NCBI GenBank assembly: GCA_016785225.1
Contig: JAFBJZ010000623.1
Span: forward strand, 1,650,501-1,714,500
Origin: Psettodes erumei
Taxonomy: Eukaryota > Chordata > Actinopteri > Pleuronectiformes > Psettodidae
Reading direction: 5' to 3'
Length of the DNA stretch: 64,000 nt
Made by a program: the position numbers and the translations under genes. Shown in pieces: positions 1 through 11,996 of the stretch; position 1 is the stretch's first letter, and each line of letters starts with the position of its first letter. The notes under the pieces were generated by a model. That model saw only the letters and a program-made list of their open reading frames with translations. It had not been told where the DNA came from and made no database searches.

Positions 1-3000
1 CACACCTTTGGGAAGTCTGGGTCTGTAATTGATGACTTTGTGCTCTCCTTGAGTACAGTACAACACAAACCTACACACATACACATGCAAGCACAGGCAC
101 ATAATTCAGAGTCTGACTCACCCCCTTTAACAGAAAGTCAATAACAATATAGGAATGATTAATCAGTCCCTTCGTGGTCCCTCCCTCTCCACTCACCACC
201 TTCCACTCTCTCTTCTCAACCCCACTCACACTCTTTCAGCCCAGTATTGATCTGAATGCATTTGCTTCCCATTTATCCGTTAGCCCCCCTCCCCCATCAC
301 GCACACACTGCAACTGCATCGAGCGGTCACAAAGAACCTTTTTAAATAGGAGTGTCTCCCGCGTGCACAGACAACGCACTCACGAGGGTGTGCATGTGTG
401 TAGCAGCAGTAAACACACATCACTGCAGCATGCACGCCATCTGATACTCTGATAGTTACTACATTTAAGTGAATTGCACTGAGGGATTTGGCTTGATTAT
501 CCTGGAGTGCAAATTAGAAAGGTCCTTTTCATAGCACAGGTGTGTTGTGTGTGTACTGTGTGTCCCCCTGTTTGTAAGTTGCACACACATTAGCCGAAAC
601 ACGAGGCAGCATTAAGTGACAGCTCATTTGACCCCCCCACCCGCCCGCCGCTGCCGCCGCTTTCCCCTCCTTACCATTCTGGTTGGTGGCACACAGGTTG
701 CCATGACACCAGACTGTTTTGTCTGCCCTTTGACCTCTTTAAGGGGTGCTGTGGTCAATCAGGCATTACATGTGAGGAGCAAATAGAAGGGAGGAGAGGG
801 AGGGGGCATGCATTTCCTCTGTAAAAATGAGGTCCAAAATGTTCCTCTATACATCCGCTTTGTACAGAGCAGAAGGTGGGGAGCCTCCGAGAGGCTCGCA
901 GTGAAACAAAGACACGTGCACATACAGACATGGCAGCGCTCCGCGAGGGTAAATGTACTAGGCTGGAGCTCCCAGGGGGTGGGGAGTTATTATGCTCATT
1001 GTGCAGTCGGCCAGCTAAAGCTGTTTGGCTGCTCCTTTTGAAGTTATATTTATCAAACCAGAGCAGGAGGCTTAGCACTCCAAGCTGGCACATGGCTTTG
1101 TCCACACTGCAGAACTGCATGCATGCAATGAGATGGAGTCAGATATCAAGACTTGAGCACCCTTGAATGTTGATCAGAACAATCCTGGGCAGAAAATGAA
1201 GTATGAAAGAGAATTTATGTTATGATGCTGCCAAGAGTCATGTCCTTCCTTGAATCCTTTAAGCAGTGAAACGCTAAAAGTATAAAGTTATCCTCAACTC
1301 ATAGCAAACAGCAAGTGTCCACAGTCAACAGTTCGTCAGAACTCGAGAACAAGTATGAAACAAAAAACAGCTTTATTGATGAGGTTGATTGTCTCATGTT
1401 ATACAGATTGTCTAATAGTGTCATATGGACTGCAGCTGTTTGATTCTTTAAGATGATGGATCCCTCTTTTGCCTGCTATGGAAACTTTACTGATATCCTT
1501 TATAAATAAATGCTGACATCAACAGACTCACATTCAGTGTGTGTATTATATTTTGGAGCTGATGCTGGTCTCCAGAGCAGCTCACGAGTAAGATGGTATC
1601 TGTTCCTGTCCAGTGACACTTCAGCTGTTGCAGAGACTGAACCTGTGACCTCTTGGTTAAACACTTTTTCTATTTACGAGGCCAGCTTGTCTGCCTCTAA
1701 CCTAACTGTGTGTGTGTTGTGTGTCTGTTTCAGTTGGCCTTCCCTTCATGCCTGAGGAACACCTGGCACACTGTGATTAGCGATCTCAAGGTACCAATAT
1801 TTCTTTGTATTTTATATATCTGATATCTATATATCTATGATATATAATCGTGACAGATAAATGATAACTGCTCATAGGAAAAGCCTGTTGTTCTTGAATA
1901 CTGGTTTCAGATTGCCACAGTTTAAGATTTCAGTATGATTTTAAGGGAACTGTTTGCTGAAACAATAATGTGAAAATGTGAATGCATTTTGAATGCAGGT
2001 ACTTGTCACATACTGTATATGTGCACATACATGGTGCACACAAACATCCTCCCTCTTGCATGGCACTGCATACACAGTCATGTATAATACATTTACATAA
2101 AGACTTGCACAGTTTACTGAATGAAATACTGGCAACTAAAGACAGATGTGTCAGCATGTCAGGACAGCTCTTTTTGCATCTCTTGAATACCCTGTTCCAC
2201 ATTACTGCAAAACACCAGCCTTCACCAACTTTCCGCCTGTAGGGTTCAAGTTCAAGTGCAGGGTGACATTACTCAAAAGTGCTTGCCCTCCACATACAAT
2301 GGCAGAGCTATGGTAACCTACTGAGTAACCCCATTTAGATTGTGTATTCTTCATCAGTTTTCCCATAAAATGTAACATTTAATATTTACAAAAAGCAATA
2401 TATAATATGTAATGTGTAGAGTGATTATACACCAGGCACCAAAAGAAAAACAAAGAAAAACATAATACACAGTTGTAAAAGTGGCAATGAATGGGGTAGA
2501 GGGGCCCACGCTGATATTCTTTCAGGGGGCCCAGAATTCCTAGCAACTGCCCTGATTACTGTAAGGAGCTTTAGGCTGTTATCGTCATTTGTGCTTGAAT
2601 TATTTGGCAAGAAATATGGGATCTCGGATATCTTGGAAGGTAATTAAAAATTATCAAATCATGTTTATCCATTTAAATAATGGTAGCACACAATGGGCTA
2701 AATAGAAAATAATTATTGAGCCCATGTGATGCAGCTGATCTAATGCTGTAAATTCTAAAATAATTTATGGTTTGTCTGAAATGAGCTTTTGCAACAATGA
2801 CAGTATTTTTGAAAATGCATCCACATAAGTAGGTAAACAAGTAGTTGTTGTTTGTGGTTGCTGCATCTGTGCTGCTTATTTTATAAAAAATAATAGGTCA
2901 ACCCATTTTGTCTTACCACACACTCCTACCACCATTGCACACATACACTGTCTCCCTTTAAAACCTACCTAAGTATTTAATTTCACAACAAACACATCCC

Positions 3001-5964
3001 TCCGTCTTGCATCTGATTGGAAACTTTGAAGGGGAGGAGCTATTCAAGGCCAGACGCACACCAATCCCCAGCATGTGGAGACTGACATTTGTGCCATAGC
3101 AACAGTTTGGCTAGTTGCCAGGCTGTTAGGGTTGCCAGGCAAAAGGTTCCCATGGCAACATTCATTTTGCCACCTTGGTATACAAGGTTGGCGTCAACCA
3201 AACCAGATTAGTGTAGGATAGTTTTGCTCTCACCTGGGAGAAAACACATGCATATTTCAACAGAGCAACGCTCTCTTCTGTTGCAAACCTTTTTAACAGC
3301 ATCATGATTTTACCGTCAGTTGGAGAAGTTACATGCATTGCTGCAAGGCAAGAACATAGCATATTTATATTAAATATTAAATCTTGGCACCATAGCTTTG
3401 GTGCATGGAAATCTGGTAGTACTATAGATTCAAACCTGAGTATTTTCCATCTTTTAGTTTTCCCAGTTATATCATGTTCATTTCAACACAGACCACCGCT
3501 GGTTTGGAGGTGAGCCTGGCTTGTTTTTACCGACACCTTTAAGGACTGTTGCATGAAGTGATATCCTACTCTGTATGTAGATGATGATGGCTCATAAGGG
3601 GAATGTTGAAGTTGACGTGAGAGTACCCCATTTCTGAATCATTGCGGACATTTTTGACAGTGGAGTAGTCTTTCACTGCTTAAACACTCAGAGAGGGAGC
3701 TTAAGGGCGGAGTGAGTGAGAGAGAGGATGGCTGACACTGCCACAATTACACTGCATTTCTGCGTGATTTGACTGTGAAAATATCATAGACATGGGGCGT
3801 AAAGCAGAGGAGGTTCTGGGTATAAAAGAAGGCCAGTCAGCATGTGTGGATAGAGAGGGCAGGCGGGGGGTATGAAGACAGAGGGTGGTTAAAAGGGTAA
3901 GAGGTGGGAAATGGGGACCCATGAGGGCTGAAAGAGAGAAAAGGCTGAGTGAGTTAGGAGACGGAGGAGAGGAGAGGAGGGGAAGAGGATGGTGCATTTC
4001 GGGACAGGAGAGGAAAAACAAAGCAGCTGAGGATTAGGACTCTAAACACACCAAAAAAGCCAAGAGGTGGGGAAGATAGGACAAGATTTACCCTGGCAAC
4101 GTTTTTACAGTTACACAAGCATATTGCCCAAATGGTTGAAGGGTTTTAAGATTGGATCTGCTTTTATTCTCCTTTCCCCCTCTATTCCCTTGGATATTGT
4201 TAATCCATAGCTGCACAGTTCAACAAGAGGTCTGGACAAAGATAGGTGTGGTCACTAATCTTGTCTGTATTGTAATTCTTCTCTGCTGGGAGATGGATTC
4301 CTCAAAACCCACATGCAGCCTTTTTTATGCAGAGAATGCAGAGCTCCTACGTGTCAGTGTTACAGACTCACTTGATAGTTTTAACCTCACATTTTTTAAA
4401 TACTTGTCATGCTGAAATTGTCTTGTTTTGATAAGGTGCTGCTGAAACTCTTTAAATGGCATTTACGCAGCATATCATCTTGCCCCAGTTACGTCTGAAT
4501 CTGTGCTGGGAGTAACGTAACACCCCTGGCTTGTAGCTGCTGGAATGTAGCATTGTGCCAGCAAACGTGGTACTGCTGCACACACAATCATGGCTTCTGC
4601 ACAGAGGATCCACAGATCTGGGAAAAAAAGTTTTAAACTTTGTTCTTTTGCTCCATGTTTGACATGAGGGAAATTCTATTTTGACAGTGGAGCCAATTCG
4701 CCCAGATATAGATATCACAGCTAACAGCAGACTCAATGACGATGGCAGTGTTATGGCAGGTGGCATTGAACTCCCCTGAAAGCATGTCAGCTACTGTAAT
4801 GAGCAGAATCCAACAGCTGATTGGCATGAAATGCTGCAGTGTGTAAATGTTTGAAAGTGTAAAGTCAAACATTATGGTTTAATAATAAATTGGGCACGAT
4901 GATAGTTGGTGACTTAATCAAAAATATTTAAGAGAATGGACAAATACAAATACAAATGCATTTTTCCTCACTGCGTCCCTGAGTGAGGATTGTGAAGAGA
5001 GAGAAGAGAGAGGGAGAGAGAGCAATGTCAATTGCCCTCATGTCTATTGTAGTGTTGTGGCATCGAAAGGCCCAGATTACAAATAGAATATAGAAATTGC
5101 AGGGAGGTTTCACTGCCGCCAGTAGAGGGCAGTGACTCCTAAGAAATGGATGGAAACGCCATGAATGAGCACCGGAGATGAGGAGGTGTGAGGCCTTGGT
5201 AGTACTCACGCCTGCATGAGTGGCATAGTGTGGCATTGTGGATTTTTATAGCTCTGCTCCAACACTGTCAAACCTTTGTCTTGCATTTGCTTTTATCAAG
5301 TCTGAATCAAGCCTTTCGGAAGTACATGGGATTATATCAGCCTTGTCTTTGTCCTCCGCCATTGTTCATAACTATTTCACTGATACTTGTATATGCACAT
5401 GCTCTATGTAATTACCTCCTTTCACCTGAGCTCCTCCGCTCCGCTGCTGCTACCGAGCATTTCTGTGGCTCCGTAGCCACTGCAGTGCTCACTGTATATC
5501 CTGATCAGCCTTCCCAATTCAGCCACAAATTCATATCTCCTCAGAGAAAACCCATCATTCAAACTTTCTACTACAAACTACTTTCCTGCTGTTGTTCTAA
5601 AAGAGTCAATTCATCTAAAGGAATCACACGCACCAACAGAGACCAACAGAGTTCAGTGAGAAAATGAGATGGTTGTGCTATGCCAGATGCCAGGTCTTGG
5701 ATTTCCAAATGAAACTAATCTTTAGCACAACGAAGTATGCACAGGAGAAAATCAAAGAGGGAAATCCCTTTTGAGTCTGTCTCAATCTCAAATTTCATTC
5801 AATGATGTAGGAAGGACATTGACTATTTTGCTAACAGCTACATTGGAGTGAGGCATGAAGTGATTGGCTGAGTGGCAGACAGGAGCCAGACAGGTGCATA
5901 GAGTATGTACATGGACACCTGCGTCCTGCTGGCGAAGATCTTGTCTGGACAGCAGCTCTACAGT
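1..5964. other. Intergenic DNA, no gene recognised
   Basis: No open frame here resembles a known protein and no set of splice sites builds a gene. The stretch is AT-rich teleost intergenic DNA with short purine- or pyrimidine-rich runs, for example 3,890-4,010. One exon-like segment stands out at 1,734-1,790. It follows a pyrimidine-rich acceptor, is 57 nt long, is open in one frame and ends before a GT donor. I cannot link it to any other exon. It may belong to the primary transcript of the microRNAs downstream, or be chance. I looked for a miR-99/100 hairpin here and saw none. Confidence 0.6.
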
Positions 5965-6062
5965 CTGTGCTCTGCAGCGTGAGGTAGTTGGTTGTATGGT
6001 TTCGCATAATAAACAGCACGGAGATAACTGTACAACCTTCTAGCTTTCCCTGCGGAGTCACT
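5965..6062 (+). ncRNA. let-7 microRNA hairpin (let-7c-like, A10 to U)
   Basis: The 5' arm at 5,980-6,001 matches the 22-nt let-7 mature sequence with the seed GAGGUAG intact. It agrees with let-7c at every position except the tenth base, which is U instead of A. The 3' arm at 6,028-6,049 matches the known let-7c passenger strand. The two arms pair across a loop of about 26 nt. The changed base faces a U in the 3' arm, so the normal A-U pair becomes a mismatch next to an existing one. let-7 represses targets through the RISC complex in the cytoplasm and promotes differentiation timing. The precursor lies upstream of spaca6 and a miR-125a on the same strand, matching the mammalian miR-99b/let-7e/miR-125a locus. 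Confidence 0.93.
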
Positions 6063-9000
6063 TCTTGCCACGTCTAACATACCCCCCCCTCCCCCCAGCA
6101 GAGAGGTAAGTAGAGGATCTCCTAGTGGTTAATAACCACTCGTCCCTTTCAACTGCGACACCTTTTATCCTCTCAAGGTGTAATCAGATGCGCTCCCTCT
6201 GGGTAAAGTGCTCATGACCACATATTGCTTGACAGGTTGTTGTTTGTATACTCGTGATCAGTGACTCCCACTGCAGCAGGAGAAAATATTGAAGAGAGGA
6301 GGGCAAAACCGTCATTTTTATCCAACAGCAATTTTTTTTGGACTCTTGTTTTCAGCAGGAAAAAAAATGTGCAGTGCTCTCCCCCAGCATCTCAGGAAAC
6401 TACGGAACACATAAGAAAGCAGTACCGTATAAAAGTCTACCACTCCCTGCCCCTGAGAAGTCGGCTGTTACTACAGCCACCGAACAATACAAATAAAGCC
6501 AGGCAGGACAGCTTTCCTCTGCATATAGCAACACTGATGTTTATTTTTTAAACACATTCAAATAAAAAAATCCTCAGAAACTTTTAAGACTGTTCTCCCT
6601 TCATCAAAAAGAAAAAAAACACATTGATAATCCTGTCCTTTTTCTGTACTTGCTCAGCAGTTATTCATAAAATCCATGTATTACTGTGTGCTACAACAGG
6701 TAGAGGAGCCTCGTCTGCCTGACATTGTACTTTTTCGCACATGCTACTTCTGCTTCCATGTTACCACCTTGTGCAGCCCACTGCATCCACCGACACAGTA
6801 ATTTATGTAGTTTCATCACCCCCCACAAGCTCGCCTTCCTCCCACCCTCTGTCAGACTGGTGGTTGAGACAGCAGCCATCTGCAGTGCGTTATAGCCAGC
6901 GCTCCTTCTCTCCTGGAAGAGGGGGATTGTGCTGATTCGGCACTGTCAGTTGTAGCGTCCTTTATCATCCGCCGCACAACATGCCCTCCTGCCAGAACAG
7001 GCAGCTGAACGTCTGAAGGTGTGCAGGGGCAAGGATAATGTGCATGGGCACAAGGGCTATCTGCCCTGCATCATTCTCCCCTCTCATATAACCAAAGTTT
7101 GTTTATACCAGCGACCCTGTTATATTTGGCTCATTTTCCAGCCTGGCAGATGCTGCACACTCTGCATATGTAGCAGCAGATTTTTTTTTTACACACAAAT
7201 ATTCATTCACATGCAAGTATGCTGCTCCAAAACTGGAACCATGAGTAAAACAGCAGAACCTCTCATCACACGTTCCTTGAAGCGCAATTTACCTCTTTTT
7301 ATTTTACCTTTTCTATATATATATATATATATGCTTCTGAAAGTTCTGAAAACATGAGTGATGAGTAGGAATGCACTGCCAAAAACAATGCTGTCTCCGG
7401 TCTCCCAGGATATAACGGCAAACTAGAGCATCCCGATCCTGAGACAGACAAGGCAGACACCATCCCAGACTGATGATGTCATCCCTGTGGAGCGCTCCCA
7501 GTGCTTTGTCTCTCAGTGGCACTGCAGAGTGCAGCCGCAGGCGCACACACATACAAATGCACACCCAGAAACACACACGCACGCACCTGTCTGTGACATT
7601 CTGCATTTGTCACTCAGGTTCGGACACTGCTCACGCCAGAGAGAGCTGCTTTTTCTTGGGTTTTAAACCAAAATGGCGTCTGGCGAGCTGCTGTCTTGGA
7701 AAGCTGTCTACTGGCAAGAGGGCAAACAGGGGAGAGAAGGCAGAGACTCCGGCACTCCTATTATCTATTCATTATCACAATCCGTGTGCAGAAAATGTAC
7801 AACAATTTGTCTTAGTGACACAAACGTAGGATCAGATAGAATATATGTGCTGCACAAGCATATATTGTGCCGAACAGACAGTGTAGAGCATGCCTTGCAC
7901 ATATCACACAGCAGATACCGTAAACGCATTCAGCATGTTGTTTCTATGCAAATTTGGGTGGCATGTCATTACAGTACAATTGCATTGAGGATGTGAAGAT
8001 TCCTGTAGTGCATGTTAGCCATGGATATGACATTTATACAGCATATGATCAAAGCTGGGAATAAATTCAGCTGCACAGTATGTGTCTGGAATACCTGCTG
8101 CTAAAGTCTCGTATAGTAGTATGCAATGTGGTGTATTCATGAATATTCATAAGGCATTATGAATGTATAGTGTGGTGTTTTTATTGTAATCTACATTTCT
8201 GAAGGGTTGGATCCTCGTCTTCCATACTGATGAAACAGAAGCCTCTTCTGAAAGCCTTTTTGAAAGAAGGTGAAGTTGAGTTTGTCTTCATGGATTCCGT
8301 CATGCATTGTTTGACACTTCTTGCTTTTCAGAGACAGGTGCTTTTAAAATGCTTGCTAAATGTTACGAGAGTTCACTGTGCCTACTTGTCCCTGTATGTT
8401 TCATCCCTTTTTTTGTTTTGTTAGCAAGGGCGCTGACTAGCTATCCATCAGGGAGGTGTTGTTACAGGTCACTTCTCACTCCTTTGGCCAAGAACAATGT
8501 TTTTTTTGTTGGGTGCATTATCCTCATTTGTTCTAAATGCGTGACACATCTGTGTTAGCCTCTGTTGTACAACACGGGCAGAACACTTTAGGGCCATTAA
8601 TGATGCTTACACGTCAAGTGTGGTGTTTATGCTCCATCTTGCTCAACAGACAGCCAATCAGTGGCTCCAAATTAGATTTACTTTCATTTCTGAATTTCCC
8701 TCAGGGCTGTATGATACTCAAACACAACTGCACAACTCTCTGTCCTCTTGGAGAGTAGCGCAAATATTACAATCAGACTGCCTTTGGACATGTGAACTGA
8801 CTGCAAAAAACTGTCGCAATATCTTTCGCACATGCATGCACTTCTCAGTGTATCCTTGTGTTTTAACAGCCTCCATTTCTGCACCGTTCACATTAGCTGC
8901 ATTTGTACCAAGCAGCGAAATGTGAATTGTCCGCCTGTGATGTTAAGCTGTATAATCAAGACACATTCTTGTAATTGGTGAAGCTCTCCACGATGGGTTT

Positions 9001-9369
9001 ATTTAGTGTGTTTGATGTCGCTCCAGCTGCAATTTACAGTGGTGATGGAGTCAACCCCATAAATCCTGTAATCAATTTGATGATGGTATGATTACCATGC
9101 ACACAGGAGAAGGCAGTAATGTCAGGCTCTCAGGTTCATGGGACTCCTGGGCTTTATATTTTCTCTCTATTCTCATCCTATTAGAGATTCTGACCCTCCC
9201 CCTCCATCCCCCACTTTCTGCTAGCTTCTCTGCCCCCCCCCACACACACACACACAGTTCCTCTTTTCGTAGACACGCATAAAAACACACACACATGCAC
9301 TCACTGCACTCTTAGTCCCTCTCTCACACGTTTACTCGCATACACGTAGCTCACAGACTGGAGCTGTGA

Positions 9370-9372
<3 letters not shown>

Positions 9373-9400
<28 letters not shown>
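9373..9400. repeat. (GT)n microsatellite
   Basis: Fourteen uninterrupted GT units, followed by a short G-rich run. Confidence 0.95.
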
Positions 9401-9403
<3 letters not shown>

Positions 9404-10966
9404 GGGGTGGGTTTAGTGGGCTAGTGAAGACGTGAGGCTTCAAAAATGTGAGGAAAAAGAGGGAGATGGAAGGCTGAGGACTAGAGAGTGTAAAAAAAGG
9501 GAGAGAGGAGGGAAGAGGAGAGACTTTGAGGTACAATGTAAGCAAAGAGGGACGACTGGAGACCATGAATGCAGCACAGAGGGTAAATGAGTTTATGTGT
9601 GTATGTGTCTGCATCGTCTGTCATCTGTGGTGTGTGAGCAGGCATGTGAACGCACAAGTGCACGAGTTTATCCTCTCTTCTTCATTTTGCTCTCATTTGC
9701 AGCTCGGCATGTTTGTGGCAGCAGCCCTGCAGAGACAAAAGGTGAGGAGCTGTTATCAGTGTTGGTGTTAGTCAGGTAGGTGGAGGGCAGAATAATGGAA
9801 TCAATACTATTGTCTGTAACCTACCTGCCGCTGGGCTCTCTGTCTGGCCCTGCCATAGACCGTCAGAGAGAGAGAGCTGAGAGGAAGCATGGACTCACTC
9901 GGAGAGAGAAAAGAAGAAACTGACTTTCAGGTGATTGTCTAATTTTTTTTTCTCCTTTTTCTACGTTTGCACTGACAAGCTGAATGGACATTAAAGATTG
10001 TGTTGATTTTTCATGTGGAGGTGACATGCATTTTTATCTGAAACTTTTCCATCATTAGTTCTCTGCATGTTTTGCGCATACATGTGTGCTCTCTCCTAGC
10101 TGTATATATTTGCAGCAGAAATGTGACATTCTGTCTGTGTTTGCACACACTGGAAAGCTTTCAATTAACATCTAGGCTGTGTGTTGTCGACAGGTCATGG
10201 CTACATTTCATAGTTAATTTGCACCTTGTTTTAATTGTCACTTTCCTTCCACACCTTATTTGTTAACCTCTCATGTCAGGAGGCTACAGTAGTAAGAAAT
10301 TAGCAGCTGTCGAGCAATTGCAGTGTTGTACAATATGCATTTACTCCTGCTGCAATCATCATGGATGTGCTCATCACAGAAATTACCATTTCTTTTGTGT
10401 TGTGTGATTTTGCCTGATTAATTCATAGTTTTGCTTTAATGATGCTGACATAAATGGAGGCATATTGAAGGTAAAGAAACCGCCACTGCAGACCAATCCA
10501 TAATTCATTTCTAGGCTCTATCTGTGCTGTGTTAACTAAGGTGATCTGAAAATCACACTTCTTGTTTTCCAAAATCTTGAGGCCTGTGGCTCACGCAGTC
10601 AACCTGTAGGTAAGACTTCATATGCATTAATGCAGTTCAGTCTGATGCAGGACGTGACGCCGGCACATTTCAACCTCTTTTCGCATTCAAGCTGTATTTT
10701 ACATAATGAGAACTCATTTCCACCGACAGATAAATCCACAAAATGCTCTAAATTTCCCTTTTCCACAATATATGAGCATATTCAGTCTTCCCCACACACA
10801 TAACGTGTGTCATTCTGTCTGTCTACCAGTGGGTGGCATTAGCATCCAATATTTCTACGCAATTAATTTTCTTTGTTTCATCACTGAAATATACAGAAAG
10901 TTTTATACCCATTTTGTTCCAGTTTGACTTGACTTAAATGTGTCATTATTTTTACGTCATTTTCAG

Positions 10967-11039
10967 ATGGACTTATGTCTTAAATGTCCTTCTTTTCCTG
11001 CTCCGCATCTTCTTCATATTAATTGAAAGCTCTTACCTG
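10967..11039 (+). other. Candidate exon of the microRNA host transcript
   Basis: This 73-nt segment has the best splice signals between the two microRNAs: a pyrimidine-rich tract ending in TTTTCAG before it and a consensus GTAAGT donor after it. One frame is open throughout and would encode a hydrophobic stretch like a membrane segment, but the neighbouring candidate exons do not keep that frame. I read it as an exon of a spliced noncoding primary transcript carrying let-7 and miR-125a. A coding exon of an unrecognised membrane protein is the alternative. Confidence 0.3.
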
Positions 11040-11914
11040 GTAAGTCAGAACACAGTTTCTCTCTTAATATTGAACTAATTCAATATAGTATGACATAGTA
11101 ATAATAATATACTGCATGAATATTTTATCAAACCTGTGAGATCATGCGACTTAAAAATGTGTCTGACTGGATACATTTGAACCATAAATCCCTATATATT
11201 CATCGAGTCTGTGAATCCACGTAAATTTTCTTTTTCAGGGAGTTGTTGTGCATCAAATAGTCGTACCTCATAAAACAACTAAACAACCAACTGAAGATAA
11301 ATGTCCCTTTCTATCATGTACATGTTAAATTCTGTGTCTTACATCTGTATAAAGGGGTAGGAGTTAAGGGGTTTTTGTCATGGAAGTTATGCTGTTGGTT
11401 ATTATCCTGCTACTACTATGTTTCTTACTTTTGTCTGAATTAGCTATATAAGCTATTATACTCAGATAAATAAAGAATTTGTCAGTGCTAGCTCTATAAA
11501 TAATTCTTAAAATACCCATGACATTTAACAAAAGTTTAAAATGAATTGCTTCTCCTAACTTAATTGCGTTTCCTCCACAACGTGCTCAGCTGCTGCATTG
11601 CTGAGATTATTGCCTGCTGTGAAAAACATTACCTTGCTACTGACTGTTGGCCAACAAAACAAAAAGACTAGCGTGGGTGAAATGTCGTCAAATATGTCAT
11701 GATTATGTTTTAATGAACTGATCGGTTTTCCCTCTGATCTGCAGCAAACCAGGAGACCGGTTGGTGCCGCAGGATCCAAAACGTCAGATGAGGTCATCTT
11801 TTTGTCTTAGTGCAGCAACCCTGCAGTTCCTATTTTTTAAATATGAATCATAACAGCATTTTTCTGTACATTAACTTGCTCTGTAAATCCTCCTTGTGTA
11901 TTTTAATTTCACAG

Positions 11915-11996
11915 TATGCCCCTCTGTCCCTGAGACCCTTAACCTGTGAGGTCAAAGCAGGTCACAGGTGAGGTCCTCGGGAACAGGGCTGCATTC
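11915..11996 (+). ncRNA. mir125a: miR-125a microRNA hairpin
   Basis: The mature 5' arm at 11,927-11,949 carries the miR-125 seed CCCUGAG and continues with ACCCUUAACCUGUGA, the fish form of miR-125a, one U shorter in the middle than the human form. The 3' arm at about 11,964-11,985 begins ACAGGUGAGG, as in human miR-125a-3p, and pairs with the 5' arm across a short loop. miR-125 is the vertebrate counterpart of lin-4 and acts through RISC, often from the same transcript as let-7. Here it lies about 5.9 kb after let-7 and 1.8 kb before the spaca6 start codon, all on the plus strand. Confidence 0.96.

Larger units (their letters stand above)
6063..11914. other. Spacer between let-7 and miR-125a, possible primary-transcript introns
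   Basis: No protein gene is recognised. Several exon-like segments flanked by AG and GT sites occur on the plus strand: 9,703-9,741, 9,859-9,930, 10,582-10,609, 10,967-11,039 and 11,745-11,792. Their reading phases do not chain into one open frame, so a noncoding microRNA host transcript is more likely than a protein gene. Simple repeats lie at 7,315-7,331 (TA), 9,241-9,256 (CA) and 9,373-9,400 (GT). Confidence 0.5.

Noticed and set aside
9351..9663. Open frames across microsatellites (also near 15,483, 29,449 and 37,454)
   Set aside because: They encode only Cys-Val or Thr-His runs produced by dinucleotide repeats.
9703..9930. Segments 9,703-9,741 and 9,859-9,930 as extra 5' coding exons of spaca6
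   Set aside because: spaca6 already has a start codon followed by a signal peptide and a complete-length protein; joining more codons upstream would bury the signal peptide.
1..11926. Words resembling miR-99/100 (for example near 2,237 and 4,530)
   Set aside because: The matches cover only a few bases, lack the seed, and have no pairing opposite arm.
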